From Rhynchosporium graminicola (taxonomy: Eukaryota; Ascomycota; Leotiomycetes; Helotiales; Ploettnerulaceae), in contig FJUW01000042.1 in NCBI GenBank assembly GCA_900074885.1, forward strand, positions 834,015 through 898,014: 64,000 bases of DNA, written 5' to 3'. The translations under genes were made by a program, and so were the position numbers. Positions 49,561 through 62,035 of this stretch are shown here, one piece after another. Every line of letters begins with the position of its first letter. Position 1 is the stretch's first letter. A model generated the notes under the pieces. That model saw only the letters and a program-made list of their open reading frames with translations. It made no database searches and was not told the origin of the DNA.

Positions 49561-50859
49561 TGTAGTCACGTGCATGGTCCGTGCGGATATTCCTAGATAA
49601 TATCTTCTGTCGACTCTCTATAGTAATTAGTACTGCAATGCAACTAATATCATTCACACGATTACTACCTCTATGCCTTACTCTGAAGATCAACGTAACC
49701 TAGCGATAAGTTATGAGCCCCGATAGCCAGAAGTAGAGTAGTACTCAAAGAAGCAGTAGTACTATGATTCTTAATAGTAAGCGTCGAACTGTTTCTTAGT
49801 ACTAAAAGGGTAGAGATTCAAGTTGCGAGCTTCCGATCAAGGTATAGTATACGCGTATAGTCAGTTAAACTAGCGCGTCTTTCTATAGTAAATACAGTCG
49901 CGCAGAGTGCTAGTAGAGAGAGTTCTTTAGCTATCGCACCTACGCTATTATTAGAAGAAGTCGAAGAAGTATATTCCGATAACTCTAGCTCTATTAAAGA
50001 GTCTTTACTATAAATAAGCCGTATAGTACTTAATACTTATACTCGTATAGTAGTCAAAGTCGACGATTCCGAAATTATTATATCTCGAGGTGCAGAGTTT
50101 TCCGCGCTAGCGCCGGAAGCTACTACTTAAGTCCCTAGGACTTAAAATATACCCGATTTACCCCCTGTAGACGCTAATTCGACGTCCTAGGACTATCTAG
50201 AGGAGGATCCGGAAGACCCGGAATCGGAACTTATTACTACGACTACACTAGAGCTATATAAACGCAAGAAGATAAGTAGCTCTATATCTTTGAACTTAGT
50301 AAATAGCTATAAGCTTAAGGGAGGAGAGAACTATACGGAATAGAGAGATAAGGTACTAAATATTACTAAAACTAATAGAATTAGTAAGTTTCTTAATATC
50401 AAATCTCGTGACTACGTGCCTAAAGAGATAGACAAATAGGATAACGAGGTCGATAATAAAGCCCTTAAGAAGTAGTAAGATTAGGAGTCTAGAGAGAGTC
50501 AAATGAAGCTAGTAATCACGCTGAATTATAAGGCCGGACCTCTCGCGTATACAACTAGTAAAACTACTATATTAGATATATGGAAAGCCTTATAGGCGCA
50601 GTACGAAGGAGGTGGTAATATACTAGTGTATAACGCTATATAAGATTATATCAAGCTCTAGTATAACGATTTTAACTCCTTAGAGAAGTTTATTATCGCT
50701 TTTAAGCTCTTAATTATTAAATTAAAGACTTTAATAATAGCTCTACCTCCGGTATAGTATCTAATTATATTTATTACTATAGTTTCAGAGAAGTAGCCTA
50801 TATAGGCTGAAAGATAACGTTCTCTCTTAAGAGTTTCTTCTAGTAATAACCTAGATACG
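49561..50859 (+). mobile_element. Ty1/copia element, 5' part with gag (RIP-damaged)
   Basis: The left boundary is approximate: TGTAGTCACG at 49561 could begin its LTR, and GTTATGAGCCCC near 49707 could be primer-binding-site context. From about 50270 the plus strand reads as a copia gag (SISLNLVNSYKLKGGENYTE is recognisable) with many TAG stops where TGG or CAG codons are expected. The frame reaches 50859 and is cut by the gypsy insertion. It resumes at 62450 in the same codon phase. Confidence 0.75.
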
Positions 50860-51128
50860 ATATAACGATACAAGACTTAAGGCGGTATATAAGCAAGAAT
50901 AAACGAGTAGGGAGGCTAAGAGCAGTCTTATATAGTCTACTACGAAGAAAACAAAAAGATAAGGAAGGAAGAAGAAGAGAGATAGAGTATAAGGCACCTT
51001 ATATATATATACCGGTACTAGTCCGATACTATACCGGGTCGGATACTAGTTCTGCCGGGATACTTATGAACTTAGGCCCTATTATCTATCCTTCTTCTTA
51101 TATGATATTCAGGTAAGCTATTATTATA
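50860..51128 (-). repeat. Gypsy LTR (3' LTR of the minus-oriented element), type B
   Basis: It matches the right LTR and the copy starting at 63761. Compared with the right copy, nearly all differences in the aligned outer part are G-to-A or C-to-T changes, so this copy is the more RIP-mutated. Confidence 0.85.
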
Positions 51129-51718
51129 TTACCCCCTCCCTAAGAAGAGCTTAACCTTAAGCTCGGAAGGTTATAGTTTATACTAGAATTAGTTTTTATT
51201 ATAACTATTTTCGTCGATATTCGCGTAATAAGCGCTAGCCGCTCTTTAGTAGTAATAAATCCTTTATTAGGTTCTAACTAGTTACGTCGCTATAATAGTA
51301 CTATATTAGTTATAGCTTCTAAATCGGGCGGTAAGCGGTATTTACTTTATCTATTTATAATAAGAGTTAAGTTTAAGTAAGGCGTAAGGTATATAAAGGA
51401 AAGGGTTTATTAATATTAGAGCCTTTCCTTTTTAACCGCGATAACTACTTTAACTTATAAGTTTATTCTCCCTAGATTACGATATAGCTCCTAGATTAAG
51501 TATTATTACTAACTACTATAGTAATCTAATAAAATCTTATATATTAATCGACCTAATTAACTCTTCTCTTAATATAAGTAAGTTTCCTATCTTAGTTTTA
51601 GGGATAGTCCTTAAGTATAATACAGGAGTTTCACGGATCTATAACGCTAACTCCTATAGTGCCTTTACTAGTTCCTGCCGGTACTCTTTTAGCGGCGTAT
51701 TATATATATTACTTATAA

Positions 51719-52584
51719 TATATTCGCGCTTTCCTTAAGATAAAGTATAATAATACTCCTATTTTAGAACTCTTATACTTATTTAATAAGCCTAACTCTA
51801 AGCTTTATAAGTATTATTCGGCGTTAAAGAGTAGTTACGAGCCTATAGGTTACTTGAACCTGAACGTAGATATATATACTAACGCGTTATAGTTACCTAA
51901 CTATATTAATATAAAGTATATTATTTTATCCGGGTTACTTCCTAGTAGCGAAGCTAAGGACGCGGAGCTGAATCAGGGCGGTATCGTAGCTACTTATAAG
52001 GCGATTAATCAGATCTATTATCTTACGAAATCTGCTGCTTCTACTATTATATTAGAGATTACTACTATATAATTAGTAGAGACTTAAGCTTTAAGGCGTT
52101 CTATAGAGAAAGTATTTAAGGAGTTAGAGTTTATTAAGATAATAAGTTAAGATCTTAAATCCTTAAATACTAGTATAATACTAATATAATATAAGATCCG
52201 GATCTTTTAATAGTAGATTCAGCGAAGTCTAAGTTAATAGTATAAATAGCGTTAAAGCAGACGAAGGAGTTAAATAGTATTATACGGGAATTTACGAAGA
52301 AGGCTATATTTAAAGCTATAATATCTAATACTAAGGGAAAGAGGAATTTACCTTCTAGTTTAGAGATAGTATCAGATCTAGATACTCTCGGACCTTCTTT
52401 AAAGAAGAAACCTTATAAGATTAGCTATTATACTCGGTCTGCTACTAGGGCTATATTAGCAGATTTAAGTAAGGAGTTAGATATAATAGTTCCGGTTCTA
52501 GATATTCTAGAATTACTAAGAGCTCCGGAGAACTTAGAGGAGAAAGCTAGTAAAGTAGAGATAATTAAAGAAGTAGAGTTTTAG
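51719..52584 (+). pseudogene. Antisense reading frame of unknown function inside the gypsy element
   Basis: Between the end of pol (about 52650) and the 3' LTR, the plus strand holds long stop-poor runs: 51719-51889, 51893-52069 (same frame) and 52246-52581 (frame shifted by an indel or intron). The separating stops are TAG/TAA, as expected from CAG/CAA after RIP. The readings are well-mixed protein-like sequence (for example LPSSEAKDAELNQGG and PSSLEIVSDLDTLGPS). They are unrelated to gag-pol as far as I can see. In DNA so rich in TA, a 112-codon open run is unlikely by chance. It could be a captured host gene, an accessory gene or part of another inserted element. Outer limits are uncertain, perhaps from 51.3 kb. 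Confidence 0.5.
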
Positions 52585-52649
52585 ATATAGCGTTATTACG
52601 AAGCATAATCGAGGAATTATCCTTAGTAATAAATTTTAATACTAGTAAC

Positions 52650-55600
52650 TATAATAGCTTATTATCTTCTAAGTAACTATAGTTATCTATCCTGTCTTCT
52701 TAGGCTTTAATCTATTAATCTAGTTTACGTAGAGGTTTAAGTTTACTTAAGTTAGTAGTATAGAAGTCTCTAAGCTTATATAGAGTACTTATTAGATCGG
52801 AAGCGTTATATTAAGTCAGGTCCGGGTCGTAGCCTAGCTAACTAACCTAATACCTCAGATTACCTCTTAGGAGCTATATAGTAAGTATATCTTATAACTC
52901 CTACTCTTCTTAAGTAGCGATAACCTCCGCGAGTGGGTTTAGTAACTCCTAGCCTAGTAATAAGTCGTCCGGGTCCTTAAAGAGTAATTCGGAAGCGAAT
53001 ATATTATAAATAGAAGATCTCGGGAGTAAATCTAGCTTATAGGAGTATCCGATCTTAGCTAAGACTTAGTATAATCCTGCCTAGAGACTAGATAGCTTCT
53101 TACTTAGCTAGTAATTCTTAAGGTTCCTTATAGAGAGAAATACCTTATCTCTAACTTCCTAGTCGATATTATGCCGTTTCGGGTTAGTTATAGCGCTTAT
53201 CTTATACTAAGCAGCTAGTATATTAGCCTTTATAACCTTAATAGCGGATTTAGTATATTTAGCTATGGATTTAGTATTAGTATAATTAAGCTTCTCTTAT
53301 AGTATCGATCTAGTAAGTTACTTCTAGTCCTAGCTATTCTATAGTAATATACTATATTTAAGGGTATATAGCGCTATACCGATAGAATTATAAGGCAGGG
53401 TTACTTAAGCGCGGTCTATTATTAGTAGTAGTTCGCCTTAGTTACTCTAGTAGTAATTAATAAAAGGTCTTAGGCGTTAGTTAATATACTAATTTATAAT
53501 CTCTGTTTATCCGTCGGTTTATTAGTAGAAAGAGGTAGAGAGCTTAACCTTAACTCTAATTATATAGTAAAACTCTTACTAGAAGGATAAGACTAACTAA
53601 GCTCCTTAGTTAGATATAATTAACTTAAAGGTATATCCGAAATAATATATCTATTAGATAAATAATATCGCTATCCTACGGGTATCGATATTATAGTAGT
53701 ATAGTATCGATACGGAGTCTTTCCCTAAGTAGTCGATAAATACTAATATCCTATTAAATCCTTAGTTATTAGGCGAGAAGTTCTTAAAATCTATAGCTAG
53801 ATATTATATAGAGTAGCTAGGCACTAGTAATAAGTAGAGAAATCCTTACTATTTCGTCTATTTCGGATAAGAGTACTAGTAAGAGTAGTAATTATAAGTA
53901 TACTATTTCACGTCTGATATAAGTCCTTTCTAGTAGTAATAGGTAGAAATCATTTCAGCAGTCTTACAAGCGTTTAGATAAGCAGAGGAAACTTAATCGT
54001 AGACTTCGCTAATTAAACAGGTATATAGCGAGGTATAGCGTTATACGTATAGATAACTATTATAAAGTAGTAAACTATTATTAATAGTATAGCTATCTCC
54101 TAATATATTTCGTTCCTTAGAGAACGATTCTTAGTTAAATTAGTATAGTTTCTTAATTAAATCAAAAGAGTTACGTGCGAGTTCTAGTAGCGTATTAGTC
54201 CCTAGCGATATTAAGTATATATAACTAATTTAATCGATATAATACTTAGCTAGTTTCGCGTTAATCCTAAGGTCTAAGTAGTCTAGAGGTAATAAAACCC
54301 GAGATCTATTATCCTATTTCTATTATTCCTATATCCTTAGATCTTATTCCTTATAGCTAAGGATATTAGCTTTAGCGTTATCTTTACTAAGCGTATATAT
54401 AATTTGAAAATTGAATTCGGAAAGGAATTCTATCTATCTAGCTTACTTACTAATTAGGACCTTAGTAGTTATAAAGTATTCTAAGGATCGATAGTCTATA
54501 TATATGCCGGTATAATATTATAGAAATATAAGTTCCGGTCTCTATTTCCGGAAAGACTTAATAATAGCGTATAGCTCCTTATCGTAGATCTCCTAGTTTA
54601 GTTTATATCTATTAAGAATATAAGAGTAGAATCTAATTAGATACTACTAGTTATCTTTATATAATTAGAAGATAACTCTAGCTATTATATCGTTAGAAGT
54701 ATTAGTTTCTAGTTTAGTTTATAATTTAGAGTCGAAATAATATAGTTTCTATACTAATAGTAGCTATTAATATAAATCGTCGAAGGACTTCTTATAATCG
54801 TTAGTAAAATTCTATAGTACTATAGGCCGAGTAAGCACTAAGAGAGGTTTAGCGATAAGGCCGAAATTCCGAATAAATTAATAGTAAAACCTATAGAATC
54901 CTAAGAAGGATTTTATAGCTATTACTATTTCGGGGTACTTCTAGTTTACTAATAATACTACCTTCTCGGGATCTGGCTCGATTCCGTTAGTAGTAATAAT
55001 ATATCTAAGGTATTTAGTCCGAGTAATATAGAATTCGCTTTTCTTAATATTTACTTAGAGTCCGGTATCTATTAAGCGTTATAATACTAATTTAATATAT
55101 TCTTTATATTCCTAGAGCGTTTCCGAGTATATAAGAATATTATCTAAGTAAGCTATATAGAAATTATCTAAGTAGTCTAGTAGTATATTATTTATATATC
55201 GCTAGTATATACTAGGTCTATTATAGAGCTTAAAAGGTAGTACTTTATATTTATAAGATCTGAAGCGGGTTCGGAAGATAATATACTCCTCGGATTCAAG
55301 GTCTATATAGATATAGTTAAATATTACCCGGATATCTAGTTTAGTAAAGATTACTACTTTAGATATACGAGTTAAGAGCTTATTAATCCTAAGTATTAAG
55401 TAGGAATCCTTTCGAGTGATCGTATTAAGCTTATAATAGTCGATATAGAAGCGTAATCCTCTATCGGCCTTCTTAACGAATAATATAGGTAATACAAAAG
55501 GACTTTAGCTAGATTCGATGAATCCCTTATCTAGGTTCTCTATAAGGTACTCCTTAATTACTTATAGTTCGTCTATAAATTACTAATATAAGAGCGAATA

Positions 55601-57550
55601 TACGTTAAGTAATAGTTCTTCTAGAATAATTTAATAATTATATAACCGATATAGCAGAAGAATATTAGAATCCCGCTTAGAAAAGGCTTCCTTAAGAGTA
55701 TAGTATTATTCCGATAGCTTTTCGGCTATAAGTCGTTCAGTATCGGGATCCTCAGGAGAATTACTATTTAGATAGTCTTATAAGAGGCGGTCTATCTTAT
55801 AGATACTAGTAAAGAATAATTTAGAGCTTTTATATTTTATATTAAAGTAAAAAGCTATAGTACTAATTTAGTAAATCGGAACTAGTTTCTAGATCCTTAG
55901 AGGTTAAGAGGAGTACTTATAGTAGAGTTTCAGCGCAAGTACCTTTCTCGATGAATTCGGAATAGGAAAGGGTTCGGATTCTTTAGCGATAAGCGGAAAT
56001 AAGTTAAATAGTAAGGATAATATATTAATATACTATATCGCTACTATTTAGTATAATCGCTATTAGTCTAGCTAGTTTATAGCTAAGTCCCGCGTATTAG
56101 TATCGATTTAGTAAGATCGATTAATACTAAGTTTATAAGGTAGTAGAGTTATAATTATCTCCTTATCGTATTAGAAAGTAGCTAGATAGCGTTCTAGCTA
56201 TAGAAGCTTATAGTAGAGCGTATCTAGCTTAACTTAAAATCGTTATATCTATTTAATACTAATAATTATATCTTACTATCCTAAATCGAGGAGAATAAAA
56301 GGGCAGTTATAAATATACCTACTATTAATAGAAAGGTATAAACGTATAAAATAGGTAATATAAGTTCTAATAGACTATTAGAACCTACGTATTAGAATAG
56401 AATAAAATAATAGCTCGATTTTAATACTAAGGGCCCCCGATAGTCGTCTAGTAAGAGTATAATTAATAAATAGATAACTATTCGCTCCGGTATCGATTAA
56501 GCTACTTATAGAGACTCCTAGCCTATTTATACTAACTATAGTTAGGTATATGAATTACTTACTTCCTATTAAGAAGTTAAGATCCAGATTAGAGAGATTA
56601 TACCTATATAGACCTAAGAAGGAGTTTTTACCTAGGCCTTGTTATTTCCCTCTAATATTAGTCCAGATTCGGAGGGTATATCTTCTACTGCTTCCTTAGT
56701 TACTTAATCCTCTTCCGGAAATTCGTCGATTAATTAAACCTTAGGTAAGTAAGAGTAATCTAGCTTAATATAACCGAGCTATCTATAATCGTAATACTTA
56801 GGGGGTTCTCCGGTCGAGATAGTAAGGCGTTTTAGCGCGGAGGGAGTACTTGATTATACTAGGGTAGAGGTACGTATATATAGTACGGGAGTAGTTTATC
56901 GAGGGGCTAAGCTTAGGGACTAGTAAGGAGTAGAACTAGTAGAGGTCGTAGTAGTAATAGTAGGCTTATAGTACTATACTAGGGTAGTAGCTTTCTCGGG
57001 ATAGGTATATTCTGAGTTATAGTAACGTTTAGTATTAAAAGAAAGTAAGGATCTAACTATAGAAGCGTAATCCTTATTCTATATTAGTTTAATAATAAGA
57101 GTTAAAGCGCGTAAGAATAGTATAATCTTATCTTATATATAGAAGAACTACTTTTTCTTTTTAATCTTACCTTAGATAGTAGCGCTTTAAAATCGATTAC
57201 GAAACTCGGCGAAGATCTCGTATATATAGCTAGGTTATTATATTTCTAGGTAGTAGAAAGCGTTATAGTAGTTATCTTCTTCTAAACTAGTAAGGAAGTT
57301 CTCTTCTAATAAGGAGATTATTTCCTTACTAGTCTTAAACTTATTAGCGAGATACTAAAGCGTAAGATACTCCTTAGCTAATCTAGTAACTAGTCCCTAT
57401 ACGAGAACGCGCCGAGAGAAGTCCGTAGGATAATAGTCGGCGTTTATAGCTAGCTAGTCTCGTATCGATACTCTCTATTAGAGAAAGGTAAGGTCCGACT
57501 TATTATCTAAGGGTAAGATCTTCTTAATAAGATAAGACTTCCTAAGGCGT
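52650..57550 (-). pseudogene. Gypsy pol relic (protease to chromodomain), RIP-inactivated
   Basis: Readable on the minus strand with frequent TAG/TAA stops. Reverse transcriptase spans about 55480-54880, with RFYIDYYKLN, FTKLDIR and the catalytic box YLDN at about 55118-55170 (expected YLDD). RNase H includes YRSLEYF at about 54500-54465. Integrase core lies about 53850-53600 (DRLGKDSVSIP). A chromodomain-like tail (LGYDPDLT, KLRDFYTTN) is at about 52890-52690. No intact frame remains. The chromodomain places it with the chromoviruses of fungi. Confidence 0.82.
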
Positions 57551-57555
57551 AACTC

Positions 57556-57757
57556 TGTGACAGCGCATGGTATACGTGGCAGATACGGGCCAGTATCAGT
57601 GCCTTAGGCATACCCTCCTTATATATATAGAAGGTGCAGACTCCTTCAGAGCTCTATATCTTTCTGTTTTCTTCGTACCAGACTATATAAGATCGCTCTT
57701 AGCCTCCCTACTTATTTATTCTTACTTATATACTGCCTTAAGTCTTATATTATTATA
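57556..57757 (+). repeat. Type A LTR, copy 1
   Basis: Begins TGTGACAGCG and ends ATTATTATA. Its last 100 bp (from ACTATATAAGATCGCTC on) match the end of the gypsy type B LTR. Confidence 0.8.
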
Positions 57758-58134
57758 TTAAATAGAAAGATTAAGACCGCTAAGAATAGTATTAAATAAT
57801 ATCTCACTTAGAAAACTCGATTCGCACGTATAACTACTAGGGAGCTCTTCACTAAGTTATCTCTACTTATCTTGGATTTTCGGAATCATACGGAAACAGT
57901 TAGTACTATTAATTACGAATTCGATAATTAGGTTTTCAAAAGAGCCGAGATTCTAGAGATCTCTCGGATAGCTAGGAATTTAAACGTAATTCAGCCTCAG
58001 AAGTACTAGTATTATTACGAAGTTACTCTCGGATACTTCGAAACTCGTTCTTTCGTGCGTACGAAGTAAAACAGTAGACGAATTTTAGGTAGAAACTTCC
58101 CTATAGGCCCTAATATTTATTATCCTCTTACTTA

Positions 58135-58490
58135 ACTTTAACCTTCCGAAAGTAGCTCTAATAGCGAAAAACATTACTTTTAAGCTAAGAAAAAATAGCT
58201 TATTACAATAGCGGAAATTACAAGAATCCGACTCGTAACTCCTATACCCCGGTATAATTTATCCCCCTTAGTAGAATCGACCTCCTTCTACTAGAAAAGA
58301 ACCTTTATCTCCTCACCTGACTTTAACCTTCCGAAAGTAGCTCTAATAGCGAAAAACCTTACTTTTAGGCTAAGATAAAGTAGCTTATTACTCTAGCGGA
58401 AATTATCAGAATTCGACTTATAATCCCTATACCCTAGTATAATTTATCCCCTTTAGCAGAATCGACCTCTTTCTACTAGAACTTTTAATT
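58135..58490 (+). repeat. Tandem 186-bp repeats inside non-autonomous element 1
   Basis: Two units begin with CTTTAACCTTCCGAAAGTAG at 58135 and 58321, exactly 186 bp apart. The second unit degrades towards 58490. Confidence 0.75.
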
Positions 58491-58825
58491 TAATACTTTC
58501 TATATCTACTTAATAAAGATATCTAACTCTCCTTAATCTTTTAGCTTCTTTAGAATTCGATTTAGACTTTTATTTCTTTTATAACTTTCAAGTGTTTTAA
58601 TCACTCGCTTAGCCTCGCTTATTTAGTAAAACTTAGTATTATAATTACCGGAGATTACGTTTCCCTCTGCAGAAGAGATAATCTCGGTACTGAATTAGTA
58701 TCTACGGTTTCGGTTTAATAGAATAATTAGAGGTTATTATATTTAATTACGTTTTATACCTACTTTATTTCCTTTATTCGATTCTTCAAGGCTCGAGGGC
58801 GAGCCTTTATCTTAGAAGGGAGTAA

Positions 58826-59027
58826 TATAATAGCGCATAGTATACGTAGCAGATACAGGCTAGTATCAGTGCCTTAGGTATACCCTCCTTATATATATAG
58901 AAAGTGCAGACTCCTTAAGAGCTCTAAATCTTTCTGTTTCCTTAATACTAGAATATATAAGATCGCTCTTAGCCTCCCTACTTATTTATTCTTACTTATA
59001 TACCGCCTTAAGTCTTATATCATTATA
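58826..59027 (+). repeat. Type A LTR, copy 2
   Basis: 202 bp, preceded by the polypurine tract AAGGGAGTAA, which marks it as the 3' LTR of the first unit. Confidence 0.78.
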
Positions 59028-59032
59028 TTCAA

Positions 59033-59234
59033 TATGATAGCGCATAGTATACGTGGCAGATACGGGCCAGTATCGGTGCCTTAGGCATACCCTCCTTATA
59101 TATATAGAAGGTGCAGACTCCTTCAGAGCTCTGCATCTTTCTGTTTCCTTCGTACCAGACTATATAAGATCGCTCTTAGCCTCCTTACTTATTTATTCTT
59201 ACTTGTATACCGCCTTGAGTCTTATGTCATTATA
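59033..59234 (+). repeat. Type A LTR, copy 3
   Basis: 202 bp, separated from copy 2 by TTCAA, and ending at the right AACTC target copy. No interior follows it. Confidence 0.78.
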
Positions 59235-59239
59235 AACTC

Positions 59240-60053
59240 TACTAATTCGGCGCCGGGGGAAGGAGATAGTTTATTAGGAATAGTATTCTCTCTCTTAGTA
59301 CTATATATTAGAATAGAGTTTATTAGCTTATTAAACTCTATTATACGCGGAGATTATAATATTAGTTCTAGTAGGAGAGTCGAAGATAAGTAAGGGACTC
59401 TTATAAGGAACTTATCTTATATAGAGATTAGTTTATCTATAGTATCTTCTAGAGAGTTATTCTTCTTCCCTTAGTCTGCTAATTATTATAAGAGGGAATA
59501 GATCAGGTTCGAGTTACTTATAGTAATAGGAGTACTTAGCGATTATACTCCTAGTGAATTTCGCTTTTATTTTCCTTTCTCTCTCGGTTAGTACTTCTTT
59601 AATAAAGTATTAACGTTCTCTAGGGCAGGAGATATTTAGAGTAAGGAAAGGTATAATAGATTAGGTTCAGAAGTAGAATAGGAGAGGTCGCGTTAAGTCT
59701 CTCTAGAACTAGAGAAGTCTCTAGTTTATTAGTTAGAAGCTATAATAATAACTTAAAAAGGAGTATATTAGAGCTATTTCGGCAGCGATATATAGAGATT
59801 AAAGTTCTAGGGTATTTATTATACTTTCTTTAAAATCTATTTATAATTCCTTTATATTAAAGGGGTTATTAAAGGAGCGTTAGCGAAAACCTCCTCTATT
59901 ATATTATTTATAATAAGCTAAATTAAACCCTAATTTATAGTTATCCGAGAGATCTCTAGTATCTTAGCTATATGCGAGTAGTTATCGAATAACTAACTTA
60001 GTAGTAAGATATTATAGTAAGCTATCTCCAGCTATCTTGATCTTTTTATTTAA
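59240..60053 (-). pseudogene. Gypsy gag 5' region (relic)
   Basis: Interior of the gypsy element between the nested insertion and its 5' LTR, read right to left. It starts with TTAAATAAAAAGATCAAGA just inside the LTR, a region expected to hold the primer-binding site. A little further on it shares an AGAGATCTCTCGGAT block with the non-autonomous interiors. No intact frame. Confidence 0.6.
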
Positions 60054-60153
60054 TATAATAATATAAGACTTAAGGCAGTATATAAGTAAGAATAAATAAG
60101 TAGGGAGGCTAAGAGCGGTCTTATATAGTCTACTACGAAGAAAACAAAAAGAT
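60054..60153 (-). repeat. Gypsy type B 5' LTR, first part
   Basis: First 100 bp of the right LTR on the plus strand, cut by non-autonomous element 2 at AAGAT. It continues at 62277. Confidence 0.82.
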
Positions 60154-60389
60154 TGTGACGGCGCATGGTATACGTGGAAGGGGGTAATATGACGGCGCAT
60201 AGTATAAGTGGCAGATACGGGCCAGTATCGGTGCCTTAAGTATACCCTCCTTATATATATAAAAGGTGCAGACTCTTTTAGAGCTCTATATCTTTCTATT
60301 TCCTTTATACTAGACTATATAAGATCGCTCTTAGCCTCCCTACTTATTTATTCTTACTTATATACTACCTTAAGTCTTAAATTATTATA
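60154..60389 (+). repeat. Type A' 5' LTR with internal duplication
   Basis: TGTGACGGCGCATGG...TACGTGG, AAGGGGGTAA, then TATGACGGCGC starts again at 60188. Same 236-bp length as the 3' copy. Confidence 0.8.
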
Positions 60390-60766
60390 TTAAATAGAAA
60401 GATTAAGACCGCCGGGAATAGTATTAAATAATATCTTACCTAGAAAACTCGATTCGTATATACGACTACTAGGGAGCTCTTCGCTGAGTTATCTCTACTT
60501 ACCTTAGATTTTCGGAATTATACGGAAATAGTTAGTACTATTAATTACGAATTCGATAGTTAGGTTTTCAAAGAGCCGGGATTCTAGAGATCTCTCGGAT
60601 AGCTAGGAATTTGAACGTAATTTAGCCTTAGAAGTATTAGTATTACTACGAAGTTACTCTCGGATACTTCGAAACTCGTTCCTTTATATGTACGAAGTAA
60701 AATAATAGACGAATTTTAAGTAGAAACTTCCTTATAAGCCCTAATATTTATTATCTCCTTACTTAA

Positions 60767-61225
60767 CTTTAACTTTCCGAAAGTAGCTCTAATAGCGAAA
60801 AACCTTACTTTTAGGCTAGGATAAAGTAGCTTATTACTCTAGCGGAAATTATCAGAATTCGACTTATAATCCCTATACCCCGATATAATTTAGCCCCTCT
60901 TAGCAGAATCGACCTCCTTTTACTAGAAAAGAACCTTTATCCCCTTACCCGACTTTAACCTTCCGAAAGTAGCTCTAATAGTAAAAAACCTTACTTTTAG
61001 GCTAGGACGAAGTAGCTTATTACCCTAGCGGAAATTATCAGAATTCGACTCGTAATCCTTATACTCTAGTATAATTTAGCCCCCCTCAGCAGAATCGACC
61101 TTCTTCTACTAGAAAAGAACTTTTATTCTCTTACTTAACTTTAACTTTCCGAAAGTAGCTCTAATAGCGAAAAACCTTACTTTTAGGCTAGGACGAAGTA
61201 GCTTATTACCCTAGCGGAAATTATN
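60767..61225 (+). repeat. Tandem 186-bp repeats inside non-autonomous element 2
   Basis: Units start with CTTTAACYTTCCGAAAGTAG at 60767, 60953 and 61139, spaced exactly 186 bp. The third is cut by the N at 61225. The same array reappears at 61407 and 61593 after the suspected misjoin. Confidence 0.8.
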
Positions 61226-61677
61226 AGAGATCTCTCGGATAGCTAGGAATTTGAACGTAATTTAGCCTTAGAAGTATTAGTATTACTACGAAGTTACTCT
61301 CGGATACTTCGAAACTCGTTCCTTTATATGTACGAAGTAAAATAATAGACGAATTTTAAGTAGAAACTTCCTTATAAGCCCTAATATTTATTATCTCCTT
61401 ACTTAACTTTAACTTTCCGAAAGTAGCTCTAATAGCGAAAAACCTTACTTTTAGGCTAGGATAAAGTAGCTTATTACTCTAGCGGAAATTATCAGAATTC
61501 GACTTATAATCCCTATACCCCGATATAATTTAGCCCCTCTTAGCAGAATCGACCTCCTTTTACTAGAAAAGAACCTTTATCCCCTTACCCGACTTTAACC
61601 TTCCGAAAGTAGCTCTAATAGTAAAAAACCTTACTTTTAGGCTAGGACGAAGTAGCTTATTACCCTAGCGGAAATTA
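61226..61677. other. Suspected assembly duplication after a single N
   Basis: Bases 61226-61677 appear identical to 60586-61037 (offset 640) as far as I can read them, including every RIP-type substitution, and start directly after the N at 61225. Independent copies would not share all such mutations. Confidence 0.7.
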
Positions 61678-62035
61678 CTAGAATCCGACTCGTAACCCTT
61701 ATACTCTAGTATAATTTATCCCCTTTAGTAGAATCGACCTTCCTCTACTAGAACTTTTAATTTAATACTTTCTATATCTACTTAATAAAGATATCCGACT
61801 CTTCTTAATCTTTTAGCTTCATTAGAATTCGATTTAGACCTCTTCTTCTTTCGTAACCTTTAAGTGTTTTAATCACTCGCTTAGCCTCACTTATTCAGTA
61901 AAACTCGATATCTATAGTTTCGGTTTGATAGAATAATTAGAGGTTATTGTATTTAACTGCGTTTTATACCTACTTTGTTTCCTTTGTTCGATTCTTCAAG
62001 GCTCGAGGGCGAGCCTTTATCTTGGAAGGGGGTAA

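Larger units (their letters stand above)
57556..59234 (+). mobile_element. Non-autonomous LTR element (type A) with three LTRs, inserted in the gypsy gag region
   Basis: 1,679 bp bounded by AACTC at 57551-57555 and 59235-59239. LTRs of exactly 202 bp lie at 57556-57757, 58826-59027 and 59033-59234. The first two enclose a 1.07-kb interior; the second and third are separated by only TTCAA. The interior starts with TTAAATAGAAAGATTAAGA, nearly the same as the gypsy interior start, has a short gag-like frame (containing AEILEIS) broken by stops, then tandem 186-bp repeats (starts 58135, 58321) and a polypurine tract AAGGGAGTAA. No pol is present. Confidence 0.75.

Noticed and set aside
57567..60393. 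Three similar 60-64-codon frames starting MADTGQY or MVYVADTGQY
   Set aside because: They lie inside the type A LTRs and repeat because the LTRs repeat; not genes.
60767..61750. Regular spacing suggesting a CRISPR-like array
   Set aside because: The whole 186-bp unit is repeated with no unique spacers; it is a tandem repeat in a eukaryotic retroelement.
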